Shown: positions 44,401-54,229, counted from the first letter of the stretch. The stretch is DNA of 64,000 bases from Cellvibrio fontiphilus (GCF_035317345.1 NZ_JAYKTU010000011.1), one strand, 5' to 3'. Notes: generated from the letters alone by a model not told the origin. Numbers and translations are program-made.

Positions 44401-45555
44401 ATGACCATCGACCTTAAACGCTACCAATACCAGCTGCATAAGCTGGTAGCGCTGCCTTCAGTAAGCTGCGGTGTCGCCCAATGGGACATGCCCAATCAAG
44501 CGGTCATTGATCAACTGGCCAACGATTTTTCCGACTTGGGCTTTAGTACCCGAGTGCTGCCACTTGCCCAAAAGGGTAAAGCAAACCTGCTTGCTACCAT
44601 GGGGCAAGGCGAAGGGGGACTGGTGCTGGCAGGTCATAGCGATACCGTTCCCTATGACGCCAACCGCTGGCAATCAGACCCTTTTAGTCTCACCGAAAGA
44701 GATGGCAAGCTCTATGGCCTGGGCGCCACCGATATGAAAGGCTTCTTCCCGGTGATCATGGCTGCAGTGGAACCTTATCGCCACACGGAATTCAAGCATC
44801 CATTAATTGTATTGGCGACAGCTGACGAAGAGAGCAGCATGAGTGGTGCGCGAGCACTTGCCCGGGAAGGACTGGGTGGCTTATCGCCACGCTATGCCGT
44901 GATTGGCGAACCGACTAATCTGACACCAATTCGCGCCCACAAGGGAATTATGATGGAGGCGATAAGGGTGCGCGGGCACAGCGGCCATTCATCCAACCCG
45001 GCACTGGGCAATAACGCGCTGGAAGCCATGAACCAGGTTATGACCGAACTGTTGGCACTGCGCAGCGAACTGCAACAACAATATCGCGACGCAACATTTG
45101 CCGTGCAAACCCCGACATTAAATCTTGGCTGTATTCACGGTGGCGATGGCGCCAATCGTATTTGTGGCGATTGCGAGCTGCATTTTGATCTACGCCTGCT
45201 CCCCGGTATGAACAATGAAGAGTTGCGCGCAGCCATCCAGCGCCGCCTGACCCCCATCGCTGAAAACAGCGGAACTGATATTGTATTTTCCTCACTGTTT
45301 GAAGGGGTAGATCCCTTTGGGGAAGACAGTCACAGTGAGCTGGTAAAAACCTGCACTGAATTAACCGGCAACCCCGGCGATAGTGTCGCATTCGCGACCG
45401 AAGCACCCTTTATGCAGCAGCTGGGAATGCAGACGGTTGTGATCGGCCCTGGCTCTATCGATCAGGCACACCAGCCAGATGAATTCATCCCCCTGAATCA
45501 AATTGAACCAGCTGTTAAATTACTGCGCGGGTTAATCGAACGCTTCTGCTTATAA
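44401..45555 (+). CDS. argE: Acetylornithine deacetylase
   Basis: M20 metallohydrolase releasing ornithine from N-acetylornithine. The 384 residues show zinc-site motifs AGHSDTVPYD (His, Asp), GATDMKGFFP (bridging Asp), TADEESSMSGA (catalytic and ligand Glu), VIGEPTNLTPIRAHKG and a final GPGSIDQAHQPDE with the last His. ATG 44401 is the first good start. argA follows after 52 bases, giving an arginine pair; presence of ArgE and a classical ArgA implies the linear acetyl pathway here. Confidence 0.95.
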   Translation: MTIDLKRYQYQLHKLVALPSVSCGVAQWDMPNQAVIDQLANDFSDLGFSTRVLPLAQKGKANLLATMGQGEGGLVLAGHSDTVPYDANRWQSDPFSLTERDGKLYGLGATDMKGFFPVIMAAVEPYRHTEFKHPLIVLATADEESSMSGARALAREGLGGLSPRYAVIGEPTNLTPIRAHKGIMMEAIRVRGHSGHSSNPALGNNALEAMNQVMTELLALRSELQQQYRDATFAVQTPTLNLGCIHGGDGANRICGDCELHFDLRLLPGMNNEELRAAIQRRLTPIAENSGTDIVFSSLFEGVDPFGEDSHSELVKTCTELTGNPGDSVAFATEAPFMQQLGMQTVVIGPGSIDQAHQPDEFIPLNQIEPAVKLLRGLIERFCL

Positions 45556-45607
45556 CAGCGAGCCGAACCCCTGATCACTCACTCTTAGTTTTGGGAAGAC
45601 ATATACA

Positions 45608-46921
45608 GTGCCTGCAAACACTCAGGATTACGTCAAATGGTTTCGTCATTCCACCCCATATATCAACAGGCATAGTGACAAAACTTTTGTGCTCATGTTG
45701 CCGGGAGAGGCGATAACACACACCAATTTCCACAATATCGTCCACGATATCGCCCTGCTTTGTAGTTTGGATGTACGTTTGGTACTGGTACACGGGGCAC
45801 GTCCGCAAATTGAGGATCGCTTGCAAGTGGCAGATACTTTTAGCCGCTTTCACAATAATTTGCGCATTACCGACAGCGAAAGCCTTAACCTAGTCATTCA
45901 GGCAATTGGCGAGGCGCGCACCATAGTTGAAGCAGCGCTATCTACAAGCCTCCCCAACTCACCTATGCAAGACGCTGACATGCAAGTAATCAGCGGCAAT
46001 TTTGTTGTGGCTATGCCCCACGGCGTAATCGATGGCATTGATTTGCAACACACGGGGAAAGTTCGGAAGGTGCACACCAAATCGTTAAACGCCGCACTTG
46101 ATTCAGGCGCTGTAGTGCTCTTATCCCCGCTTGCCTATTCACCCACCGGGGAAATTTTTAACCTGTCCTTCAGCGATGTTGCTACTCATGTCGCCAGTGC
46201 CATCAAGGCCGACAAATTGCTGGCGTTTGTTGCAGGCAATGGCCTGAGTGACAATGAGGGGAACCTTATCCGTCAGCTGTCACTACCGGAATGCAAGGAT
46301 TATCTGGCAACCCGCGGCGAAACCATGACTGTCGATCTACAACAAGCCGTGAGCGCCTGCTATCTGAGCTGCCTCCAGGGTGTACAGCGCGCTCAACTCA
46401 TCAGCTATGAAACTGACGGAGCCTTGCTTACCGAACTCTTTACGCGCGATGGACTGGGCACCATGATTTACTCTGGTCAATACGAACAACTACGTATGGC
46501 CAGCATTGACGATGTTGCCGGCATTCTGGAGCTTATTCGCCCTCTGGAAGAGCAGGGCATATTGGTGCGCCGCTCACGTGAATTGCTGGAGACTGAAATC
46601 AATCAATTCCATGTGATGGATAAGGACGGCACCATTGTGGCATGTGCAGCGCTCTATCCCTATGGAGATATGGCTGAACTCTCCTGTGTGGCAACCCACC
46701 CTGAATACCGTAACAGTGGGCGTGCCGCCCAGTTGCTGCAGCAGATGGAAAGCCAAGCGCGCAAACTGCGGGTGAAACAACTTTTCTTGTTAACTACACA
46801 AACCGCCCATTGGTTCATAGAGCAGGGGTTTGCACAAGGCAAGCTTGAAGATCTACCTGTTGAACGCCAGCGGCTATACAACTACCAACGCAATTCAAAA
46901 ATATTTATCAAAGCTCTCTGA
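45608..46921 (+). CDS. argA: Amino-acid N-acetyltransferase (N-acetylglutamate synthase)
   Basis: First enzyme of arginine synthesis. The 437 residues comprise an N-terminal amino-acid-kinase-like domain (about 25-280, LVLVHGARPQIEDRL), which binds the feedback inhibitor arginine in relatives, and a C-terminal GNAT acetyltransferase domain (about 295-437, LSCVATHPEYRNSGRAAQLL is the acetyl-CoA loop). GTG 45608 lies behind GGAAG and gives the usual start (VPANTQDYVKWFRHSTPYI). Same strand as argE. Confidence 0.95.
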   Translation: MPANTQDYVKWFRHSTPYINRHSDKTFVLMLPGEAITHTNFHNIVHDIALLCSLDVRLVLVHGARPQIEDRLQVADTFSRFHNNLRITDSESLNLVIQAIGEARTIVEAALSTSLPNSPMQDADMQVISGNFVVAMPHGVIDGIDLQHTGKVRKVHTKSLNAALDSGAVVLLSPLAYSPTGEIFNLSFSDVATHVASAIKADKLLAFVAGNGLSDNEGNLIRQLSLPECKDYLATRGETMTVDLQQAVSACYLSCLQGVQRAQLISYETDGALLTELFTRDGLGTMIYSGQYEQLRMASIDDVAGILELIRPLEEQGILVRRSRELLETEINQFHVMDKDGTIVACAALYPYGDMAELSCVATHPEYRNSGRAAQLLQQMESQARKLRVKQLFLLTTQTAHWFIEQGFAQGKLEDLPVERQRLYNYQRNSKIFIKAL

Positions 46922-46933
46922 CTTACAAGACTT

Positions 46934-46970
46934 GTGTTTGCGGTTCTGCCAAGAGGCGCTCCGCAACCAC
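46934..46970 (+). other. Stable hairpin between argA and ilvD
   Basis: GTG-T-TTGCGG (46934-46943) pairs with CCGCAA-C-CAC (46961-46970), with inner GCC/GGC pairs, just after the argA stop. No T-run follows, so it may be an mRNA 3'-end or processing structure rather than an intrinsic terminator. Confidence 0.45.
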
Positions 46971-47031
46971 AAATCCCCATTTCCTCAGTGAATTCCACAT
47001 ATGTATTGATATGCCGATTAGAGGCGATTTC

Positions 47032-47040
47032 TGCTATGAT
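47032..47040 (+). promoter_or_regulatory. Extended -10 promoter candidate for ilvD
   Basis: TGCTATGAT is a TGn-extended -10 about 70 bases before the ilvD ATG. No good -35 is present, as allowed for extended -10 promoters. Confidence 0.35.
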
Positions 47041-47110
47041 TTTGCGCATTCCATCTACCAATTACCACCGCTGCTAGCTGTCTGCCAGCGGCTCCATGAG
47101 GTCATTTGCT

Positions 47111-48955
47111 ATGCCTATTTACCGTTCCAAAACCACTACCTCCGGTCGCAACATGGCCGGCGCGCGCGCGCTGTGGCGTGCAACCGGAATGAAAGATGGC
47201 GATTTTGATAAACCGATTATCGCTATCGCAAACTCCTTCACCCAATTTGTTCCCGGCCATGTCCATCTGAAAGATCTTGGTCAGTTGGTAGCGCGCGAAA
47301 TCGAAAAAGCTGGTGGCGTGGCAAAAGAGTTCAACACTATCGCAGTCGATGACGGCATCGCGATGGGGCATGATGGCATGCTGTATAGCCTTCCCAGTCG
47401 TGACATTATTGCTGACTCAGTTGAATACATGGTCAACGCCCATTGCGCCGACGCAATTGTGTGCATTTCCAACTGCGACAAAATAACCCCAGGTATGTTG
47501 ATGGCGGCCATGCGTCTAAACATCCCGGTCATTTTTGTTTCCGGCGGCCCAATGGAAGCAGGTAAAACCAAACTAGCAGAACATAAACTCGACCTGGTTG
47601 ACGCTATGGTAATTGCCGCCGACGACTCAGCCAGCGACGAAAAAGTAGAGGCTTATGAACGCTCCGCCTGCCCCACCTGCGGCTCTTGCTCGGGAATGTT
47701 CACTGCCAACTCAATGAACTGTCTCACGGAAGCACTCGGCTTAAGCCTTCCCGGCAATGGCTCACTGCTCGCAACACATGCAGATCGAGAACAACTCTTT
47801 CTGGAGGCAGGCCGTCGCATAGTTGAAATCACAAAACGCTTTTACGAACAGGATGACCATAGCGTCTTACCTAGATCTATCGCCAGCTTCGCAGCCTTCG
47901 AAAACGCAATGGCGCTTGATATAGCCATGGGTGGTTCAACCAACACGATCCTTCACTTGCTTGCCGCCGCCCAAGAGGGCGATGTGCCCTTCACAATGGC
48001 TGACGTTGATCGCATGAGCCGTAAGGTTCCACAGCTCTGTAAAGTCGCACCGAACACACAGAAATATCATATGGAAGATGTACACCGGGCGGGTGGCGTA
48101 ATGGCGATTCTTGCAGAGCTAAACCGCGGTGGCTTGTTCCACAATCAGCTTCCCACTGTGCATAGTAAAACTTTTCAGGAAGCCCTGGATAAGTGGGACA
48201 TCATTAGTACCTCCTCCGAGGCTGTAGCTACCTTTTATAAAGCTGGTCCTGCAGGAATTCCTACCCAGGTTGCCTTTAGTCAATCCACTCGCTGGCCAAG
48301 CCTTGATGGCGATCGCGCAGAAGGTTGTATTCGTTCAGTAGAACACGCATATAGCAAAGAGGGTGGCTTGGCTGTCCTCAAGGGCAATATCGCAGTAGAT
48401 GGCTGCGTAGTTAAAACCTCTGGCGTTGACGAAAGCTGCTGGGTATTCGAAGGTAAAGCCTATGTAGTAGAGAGTCAGGATAAAGCGGTTGCTGATATTC
48501 TGGATGGAAAAGTCAAAGAAGGCGATGTTGTGGTCATCCGCTACGAAGGCCCTAAAGGTGGACCAGGCATGCAGGAAATGCTTTACCCTACAAGTTATTT
48601 AAAATCCAAAGGCTTAGGCAAAGCATGTGCATTATTAACCGATGGCCGCTTTTCTGGTGGAACATCGGGCCTATCCATTGGCCACGTTTCACCCGAGGCG
48701 GCTGCAGGAGGTGCTATCGGCTTGGTTCAAACAGGCGATATCATCCGTATCGATATTCCAAATCGCAGTATTAATGTGGCCCTGAGTGATGCCGAATTGA
48801 ATGCACGCCGCGCTAAAGAAGAAGCCAAAGGGCCTTTAGCCTGGAAGCCAAGCGAAAGTCGCCCGCGCAAAGTTTCTGCCTCACTAAAAGCTTACGCAAT
48901 GTTGGCGACAAGTGCTGATAAGGGTGCAGTGCGTGATTTGAATAAATTAATCTAA
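47111..48955 (+). CDS. ilvD: Dihydroxy-acid dehydratase
   Basis: Fe-S dehydratase of branched-chain amino acid synthesis. The 614 residues match E. coli IlvD throughout: YRSKTTTSGRNMAGARALWR, cluster cysteines in CISNCDKITPG and ACPTCGSCSGMFTANSMNC, RYEGPKGGPGMQEML and DGRFSGGTSGLSIGHVSPEA. ATG 47111 gives the family's MPIYRSKTTT start; ATG 47096 would add five residues. Apparently monocistronic with its own promoter and a shared terminator. Confidence 0.97.
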   Translation: MPIYRSKTTTSGRNMAGARALWRATGMKDGDFDKPIIAIANSFTQFVPGHVHLKDLGQLVAREIEKAGGVAKEFNTIAVDDGIAMGHDGMLYSLPSRDIIADSVEYMVNAHCADAIVCISNCDKITPGMLMAAMRLNIPVIFVSGGPMEAGKTKLAEHKLDLVDAMVIAADDSASDEKVEAYERSACPTCGSCSGMFTANSMNCLTEALGLSLPGNGSLLATHADREQLFLEAGRRIVEITKRFYEQDDHSVLPRSIASFAAFENAMALDIAMGGSTNTILHLLAAAQEGDVPFTMADVDRMSRKVPQLCKVAPNTQKYHMEDVHRAGGVMAILAELNRGGLFHNQLPTVHSKTFQEALDKWDIISTSSEAVATFYKAGPAGIPTQVAFSQSTRWPSLDGDRAEGCIRSVEHAYSKEGGLAVLKGNIAVDGCVVKTSGVDESCWVFEGKAYVVESQDKAVADILDGKVKEGDVVVIRYEGPKGGPGMQEMLYPTSYLKSKGLGKACALLTDGRFSGGTSGLSIGHVSPEAAAGGAIGLVQTGDIIRIDIPNRSINVALSDAELNARRAKEEAKGPLAWKPSESRPRKVSASLKAYAMLATSADKGAVRDLNKLI

Positions 48956-49023
48956 TACTTAATCTATCCTAAGAGGCGCATTCAACGGCCTCTTGGAAAC
49001 AATCTGTTAAGTATTTTGAAAAC

Positions 49024-49055
49024 GAAAAAAAGCCAGCATTGCGCTGGCTTTTTTC
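49024..49055. terminator. Bidirectional terminator between ilvD and the Ton operon
   Basis: AAAAAAGCCAGC / GCTGGCTTTTTT stem (to 49037 and from 49043) with loop ATTGC; A- and T-runs serve both convergent transcripts. Confidence 0.92.
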
Positions 49056-49077
49056 GTAACCAATGATTTGACTCTTA

Positions 49078-50454
49078 TTACTGCTGCGCTAAAGCACTTA
49101 ATCTCGCTTTTTCACGCTCAGAATAGGTTATCCATTGATTAGCAACCTTGGAACTTCTTGCATCTTTAGCAGCCTCCTTGAAAAATTTGACTGCCTCATC
49201 AAAATTCTTCAATTCAAACTCAGCTTGTGCAACGGTTATATTCGCATGATCAACACGCTTAATACCGCCTTTTTTCAGCGCATCACGCCCCCATTTAGAT
49301 GCTTCTTTGAATTTATCGTTAGCAAGGTATGCCTGCGCGAGACCGATAATAAGCTCACCATCAGTGGACTTTTGAGCAGCCTTTTCATACTCAATTAAAG
49401 AATTTTTAGCATCCTGAGAAAGGCGATATGCATCTGCCAACAGTTTCAAGTTCTTTGCAGTGGATTCAATAACTTTGTCTGTGTAGATACCCTTCTTCAA
49501 AACTTTGGTTGCTTTATAGGGCACTTCCGCTTCGAGGAATGAATAAGCTAGATTGACAAGATCTTTCTCTGCAGTCAAACCACCCATCAGATAACAAGTC
49601 TCAAGTGCATGCAGTGCATCTTGAGTGCGATCCATCATGCGATAAACCTGCGACAACTGTTTCCAATACTGGGACTTGGGATAATGTTTGATAAGCTTTT
49701 CAAGAACAACCAAACCGCTCTTGTAATCTTCTTTATCAAAATACAAACCACGCTGTAGGATGTACCAAGACTCAGCAGGAATTTTACCTGCAGATTCTTG
49801 AGCCTTGACAGCTTCATTAATATTTAGCAACGCATTGTTATTATCTTCCAGCTGATAATAAAGCGTAGCAAACATGTATGAATCTTCCGGCTTCAAAGAT
49901 TCTGCATAATCTGTCCATTTGAGCAATGTTTCCAATGCTTTTTTTGGATTATCCAGCTGCGAGTACAACTGGCCAACGATGCGGATAGTTGAAGCTTCTG
50001 TAGCCAGCGGCATATTCGGAGTCTGGGCCAGCATTTTGTTAAAGCTTTCGATTGCCTTGGCATAATTCTCAGCACCAAGATGCGCATAGCCAGTGTACTG
50101 ATGCAAGAGCACCAACTCATAGGCATTAGCTTTAGCTGAGTTAGCAGCCATTTCATTTAGCAGCTGCATAGCTTTGCGCGGATCAGGCTTAACTGACTCA
50201 TCTTGAGGCTGTAGATAATTGGCAGCCTCAGTAATCTTTTTACCGAAAGACTCAGTTACATTGGGAAACTTACGCTGTTGCGCTGAGGCATATTTATTTT
50301 TTGCCTTGACCTGCGCGTTAGCAACACCAATCTCAAAAACACCTGGAGCAAAAGTGTTGGCAGCGTTATTAACAACAACCGGTGCCAAGGCAATAGCTGT
50401 TGCTAACAAAGTTTTACCAAGAGCAACAGAAACAGAAGGTAGCACTTGTTTCAT
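49078..50454 (-). CDS. Periplasmic TPR-repeat protein of the Ton operon
   Basis: A 458-residue protein with a signal-like N-terminus (about 10-47, ending VANAQ) and a TPR/Sel1-like helical solenoid (for example NYAKAIESFNKMLAQTP, NFDEAVKFFKEAAKDA). Last gene of the six-gene operon, 13 bases after tonB. TPR proteins in this position (TonB2-type clusters with TtpC and DUF3450) are thought to help TonB complex assembly or OM receptor coupling; the exact role is unknown. Confidence 0.85.
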   Translation of the reverse strand: MKQVLPSVSVALGKTLLATAIALAPVVVNNAANTFAPGVFEIGVANAQVKAKNKYASAQQRKFPNVTESFGKKITEAANYLQPQDESVKPDPRKAMQLLNEMAANSAKANAYELVLLHQYTGYAHLGAENYAKAIESFNKMLAQTPNMPLATEASTIRIVGQLYSQLDNPKKALETLLKWTDYAESLKPEDSYMFATLYYQLEDNNNALLNINEAVKAQESAGKIPAESWYILQRGLYFDKEDYKSGLVVLEKLIKHYPKSQYWKQLSQVYRMMDRTQDALHALETCYLMGGLTAEKDLVNLAYSFLEAEVPYKATKVLKKGIYTDKVIESTAKNLKLLADAYRLSQDAKNSLIEYEKAAQKSTDGELIIGLAQAYLANDKFKEASKWGRDALKKGGIKRVDHANITVAQAEFELKNFDEAVKFFKEAAKDARSSKVANQWITYSEREKARLSALAQQ

Positions 50455-50467
50455 TTCTTTTACCCCT

Positions 50468-51094
50468 TTATTTCTGCATGGTGTATGTGAAGCGATTCTT
50501 TACACCAGGAACTTCAACTGGCTTCCCATCTACAACTTTTGGCTTGTATTTAAACTTGAGTGCAGCTCTCACGGAAGCACGATTAAACACAGAAGTTGGT
50601 TTGCCATCTTTTGTAATACACTCACTCTCAATTGGAACGGGATCTCTGGTTGTGCCTGTCTCTGTTACCGTATAGACAACTGTACAGAACCCCTCAATGC
50701 CACGTGACAAAGCAGTACTCGGATATTCTGGCGGAACTTTAACTATAGGAAGATATTCACCCTCGCTAAAAGCTAACGAACCGCTTCCCACATCTATGCC
50801 TGCTTTGGCAATTGGAGCTGTCATGTTCAGTGCTTCGCCTGAAACGTTGGGCGCCTCAAATTCGGGCTCCGGAAGATCTGGTGGAGTTTCAGGCGCCTCA
50901 GGCTTTTCTGGCTTGGCATCCTCAAAGCGAGTTTCGATTTTTGTATCAGGCATATTGATATCAGGAATCTTCACAGTTTTTTTCTGTGACACATCACCCA
51001 AATCATTATTAACCAGCTGATACATTAAAAATAAAAGCAACAGGGTTGTTACAACCCCCAGAAGCCCTGCTATACCTATTTTTGCGAAGTTCAT
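50468..51094 (-). CDS. tonB: TonB-family energy transducer
   Basis: A 208-residue protein: one N-terminal TM helix (about 8-27, IAGLLGVVTTLLLLFLMYQLV), a Pro/Glu-rich spacer (AKPEKPEAPETPPDLPEPEF) and a C-terminal TonB domain (about 115-208, VKVPPEYPSTALSRGIEGFC). It carries proton-motive energy from ExbB/ExbD to OM receptors. The short spacer and position resemble TonB2-type proteins. Six bases downstream of exbD. Confidence 0.9.
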   Translation of the reverse strand: MNFAKIGIAGLLGVVTTLLLLFLMYQLVNNDLGDVSQKKTVKIPDINMPDTKIETRFEDAKPEKPEAPETPPDLPEPEFEAPNVSGEALNMTAPIAKAGIDVGSGSLAFSEGEYLPIVKVPPEYPSTALSRGIEGFCTVVYTVTETGTTRDPVPIESECITKDGKPTSVFNRASVRAALKFKYKPKVVDGKPVEVPGVKNRFTYTMQK

Positions 51095-51100
51095 AGCTAC

Positions 51101-51505
51101 CTATTTCTCTTCAGTGGAGACAGAAACATCAGTAACGCCGGCCTCACGAGCGGCGCTAGCGACCTCCAATACAAATTCAATGCGAGCTTTGGTATCCGCC
51201 TGAATTGAAACTGAACCGTTAGGATTATCGGCGCGCATACGTTCAATCACCTTGACAAGCCCCCTGGGATCGACCTGCTTCTTATCAACCCAAATCTCAT
51301 TGTCATCTCCGATAGCAATAAGAATGCTTGCATTAGGCTTGGAATCGCCAGTAACTGCGTCCGGTCTAACGACCTCTTTCCCAGCCTCTTTGATAAACGT
51401 TGCAGTAACGATAAAGAAAATTAGCATGATGAAAACAACATCAAGCATCGGCGTGAGGTCGATAGCCTGAGGCTCTTCATCTGGTTTTGCGTTGTTCCTG
51501 CTCAT
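51101..51505 (-). CDS. exbD: Biopolymer transport protein ExbD
   Basis: A 134-residue ExbD/TolR protein with one TM helix carrying the essential Asp in IDLTPMLDVVFIMLIFFIV and a periplasmic domain ending VTDVSVSTEEK. Together with the two ExbB-type proteins upstream it forms the proton channel powering TonB. Confidence 0.93.
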   Translation of the reverse strand: MSRNNAKPDEEPQAIDLTPMLDVVFIMLIFFIVTATFIKEAGKEVVRPDAVTGDSKPNASILIAIGDDNEIWVDKKQVDPRGLVKVIERMRADNPNGSVSIQADTKARIEFVLEVASAAREAGVTDVSVSTEEK

Positions 51506-51543
51506 GAGACATCTCTTAATTACAGGTTAATACTGCCGTTCAC

Positions 51544-52071
51544 TCAGTGATCCATAGTCAAATGGTCAGCAAATAAGCGATCTTCACGCTCAGCAATTCG
51601 AGTGAGGTATGTGTTAACAAATAGACCGGATAACGCAGCAACCATGCCTGCCATGGTGGGAATAGTTGCCTTGGAAACACCCCCAGCCATTGATTTGGCA
51701 TCACCACCGCCAGTCAGAGAAAGAACACTAAACACTTCGATCATACCAGTCACAGTGCCCAAGAGCCCCATAAGTGGGCAGAGTGCAATCAAAGTGGTAA
51801 TCATGTCCATATTCTTGTTGATCTTCGCTGACATCCGCGAAACCATCGCCGCACGAATTTGATGCGCGTTCCACGATTTGCGCTCTTTGCGCTGCTCCCA
51901 GCTATTCAAAGCCTGTTGGACTTCACCTTTTAGACCACCTTTAAAGTAGACTACTCGTTCAAACACGAGAGTCCACATCAAAAAGGTAAGGGCGGCGATG
52001 TAATACATCAGTGGCCCGCCCTGATCCATAAAGGCTCCAATGGCTGCAAAAGCGTCCGTTAAAGCCTGCAT
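51544..52071 (-). CDS. exbB: ExbB/TolQ-type proton channel protein
   Basis: A 175-residue MotA/TolQ/ExbB-family protein with three TM regions. The signature is LIALCPLMGLLGTVTGMIEVF followed by GGVSKATIPTMAGMVAALSGLFVNTYL. Shorter than classical ExbB (about 240), as in TonB2 clusters. Eleven bases after the larger ExbB-like gene. Confidence 0.9.
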   Translation of the reverse strand: MQALTDAFAAIGAFMDQGGPLMYYIAALTFLMWTLVFERVVYFKGGLKGEVQQALNSWEQRKERKSWNAHQIRAAMVSRMSAKINKNMDMITTLIALCPLMGLLGTVTGMIEVFSVLSLTGGGDAKSMAGGVSKATIPTMAGMVAALSGLFVNTYLTRIAEREDRLFADHLTMDH

Positions 52072-52082
52072 CTTTTTATCCC

Positions 52083-53450
52083 CTACTTGCGCTCAGAGTT
52101 TTCAGCAATGATACCGGTGGTCTGCTCATCCAATATCTGGATAACGCCTTTAGCACGACCATTTACAAAGGTGTGCATCAAAACGACCGGGATAGCAACA
52201 ACAAGGCCTTGAACAGTGGTAACCAATGCCGCAGAGATACCGCCCGCCATGTTTTTAGGATCACCAGCACCGAATATAGTAATCGCTTGGAAAGTTTCGA
52301 TCATACCTGTAACAGTACCCAAGAGACCCAACAAAGGAGCAACAGCGGCAATAATTTTCAGTACAGCCAAGCCACTTTCGATTGATGGACGCTCCTTGAG
52401 AACAGCTTCTTCAAGTTTCAACTCAAGGGTTTCTGTGTCGACATTTTTATTTTCTTCAGCAACCTTCAGAACACGCCCCAAAGGATTATTCATATTAGGT
52501 TTGTCGGACTTGAGCTGTGCTCTTACCTTGCCAGTCATGACGAACAAAACCAGCATGCGCCACAAACCAAGGAATACACCTATGAAACCCACAGCAACGA
52601 TTACATAACCCACTGTACCGCCTTGATCTACACGCTCCAGGAAGGTAGGAGTATCAATCAGTGCAGTCAAAAGCTGGCCGCCAGCGGGTCCGGTTGGATC
52701 CACACCGAAATCAACTATCCCGGATGTTGACTGCTGCAGTGCAGCAGCACCGGCGAGATGATCAGCTGGTTGACGTGGAAGCTCTTGGATTTTGGAACCA
52801 TCAAATGTCAAGTACATGCCATTTGATACCAAGTTATAAACACCGACACGTACAACTTCTTGTTGAGCCTGCTCACCGCTTGGCTTAATCACTGTAGTAT
52901 TAAACTTAACTACACGGCCGGTCTCAACCATCTCACGTTGAACTTCAAACCACAGACGTTCAATTTCCTCAATATCAGGCAGCTGGGTGTTACTGTTCAT
53001 TTTCTCGATTAATGTATCAAGAAATTCGCCGCGATTTGGGTATTGAGCGCTCACAATAGATGTTTCAAGCGTTGCACGTAGATCACCGGCCGTAGAGGTA
53101 AGGTGACCGAACAGTTCTTTCATAGAACCCAAGCGCTCATTCAGCTGGGTTTTCTTAGCAGCGACCAGAAGGTCTTGTTCTTGATATTTCTTTTCAAGAG
53201 CTGCAGAACGAGCCTCTTCAGCTTGGCGTGTTGCCTTAGCTTGGGCCAACAAATTAGCCTGATTAGCCTTGTCACGGGCAAACTCAGCTTCGCGTTGCTT
53301 GTGCTCCGCAGACTCACTAATCTGTGATTTCTTGACCATTTCTAACAACTGATCAAGGGTTTGCGCTTTTTCTTGGGCAACTGCAAAACTGCTGCCTAAC
53401 AAGCCAGCAACAGCGAGCATCAGACAGCTCTTTACTAACTTCATTTTCAT
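52083..53450 (-). CDS. Large ExbB-like protein with periplasmic N-terminal coiled coil (TtpC-like)
   Basis: A 455-residue protein: signal peptide (ending SFAVAQ), a periplasmic charged coiled coil (about 40-120, EHKQREAEFARDKANQANLLAQ), then a C-terminal MotA/TolQ/ExbB domain (AAVAPLLGLLGTVTGMIETFQ at about 375). This is the arrangement of TtpC, the extra component of TonB2 systems. Its ATG overlaps the DUF3450 stop by four bases (ATGA). It may link the motor to periplasmic partners. Confidence 0.88.
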   Translation of the reverse strand: MKMKLVKSCLMLAVAGLLGSSFAVAQEKAQTLDQLLEMVKKSQISESAEHKQREAEFARDKANQANLLAQAKATRQAEEARSAALEKKYQEQDLLVAAKKTQLNERLGSMKELFGHLTSTAGDLRATLETSIVSAQYPNRGEFLDTLIEKMNSNTQLPDIEEIERLWFEVQREMVETGRVVKFNTTVIKPSGEQAQQEVVRVGVYNLVSNGMYLTFDGSKIQELPRQPADHLAGAAALQQSTSGIVDFGVDPTGPAGGQLLTALIDTPTFLERVDQGGTVGYVIVAVGFIGVFLGLWRMLVLFVMTGKVRAQLKSDKPNMNNPLGRVLKVAEENKNVDTETLELKLEEAVLKERPSIESGLAVLKIIAAVAPLLGLLGTVTGMIETFQAITIFGAGDPKNMAGGISAALVTTVQGLVVAIPVVLMHTFVNGRAKGVIQILDEQTTGIIAENSERK

Positions 53451-54229
53451 TGTGCTGCCTCCGGTGACTGAACAGTCATAGTCATAATATCTTTAGATGC
53501 CTGATTGCGTGCAATGCGAAGCCCTTTAAGAATGGAGGAATTGTATGAGCTATCGAGTGAAACCCACTGACCTTGAGAAGCGTCCCATGTACCACACTGC
53601 TTTGCATCAGTTGTCTGGTACATCAAAGAGATACGGCCAACACGAAGGATATTTACTTCACGATCCTGACCGTCAATTGGCAAAGTACCTTTGTATGCTT
53701 CAATGGTGCTGCCGTAAGCAGATTCAATTTTGTATGCCTCTAAGACCTGACGGAATTTTTCAGACACAGAAATGTCAGCACGGTCTTGGTTGGCACGAAG
53801 CATAGAAATTCGCTCTTTGCGCTCTTCTACTTGGAATGGCTTATCTAGGCTCACAAACTGCTCAAGGCTATCCAGCATGCGGAAGACAAGCGGCTGAATT
53901 TGACGCTCAATCACAGTCACTTTCTCGATTGACTGCTCGAGTTCTTGAACAACAACCAGCTGTTTAGCAACTTGCTTTTCCATTTGGGCGTTAAATACAC
54001 GAAGATCATCAATCAACTTGTTTTGTTGCTTGAACTCTTGTGTCAGATCATCAGTTTCCTGAGCCAATCTGTCGATGCGCTTTTGGGAATCCTGTGCCAA
54101 AGTGGTTTTGGCCTGCCCCGCTTTAAGCACTGCATCCAGTGTTTGATCTGCCATTGCCACGCTACCCATTAGCGCGCCGGCAGAAAGCATTGTGGTTATT
54201 GCCACTGCTTTCAATCGCTGCTTTTTCAT
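53447..54229 (-). CDS. DUF3450 family periplasmic protein
   Basis: A 260-residue protein with a signal peptide (ending VAMADQ), a long coiled coil (about 30-110, KRIDRLAQETDDLTQEFKQQ) and a C-terminal globular part (VNILRVGRISLMYQTTDAKQCG). DUF3450 proteins lead TonB2-type operons. ATG 54229 follows GGGGGGA. First gene of the operon DUF3450-ttpC-exbB-exbD-tonB-TPR. Function unknown, probably part of the envelope-spanning complex. Confidence 0.88.
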   Translation of the reverse strand: MKKQRLKAVAITTMLSAGALMGSVAMADQTLDAVLKAGQAKTTLAQDSQKRIDRLAQETDDLTQEFKQQNKLIDDLRVFNAQMEKQVAKQLVVVQELEQSIEKVTVIERQIQPLVFRMLDSLEQFVSLDKPFQVEERKERISMLRANQDRADISVSEKFRQVLEAYKIESAYGSTIEAYKGTLPIDGQDREVNILRVGRISLMYQTTDAKQCGTWDASQGQWVSLDSSYNSSILKGLRIARNQASKDIMTMTVQSPEAAQ

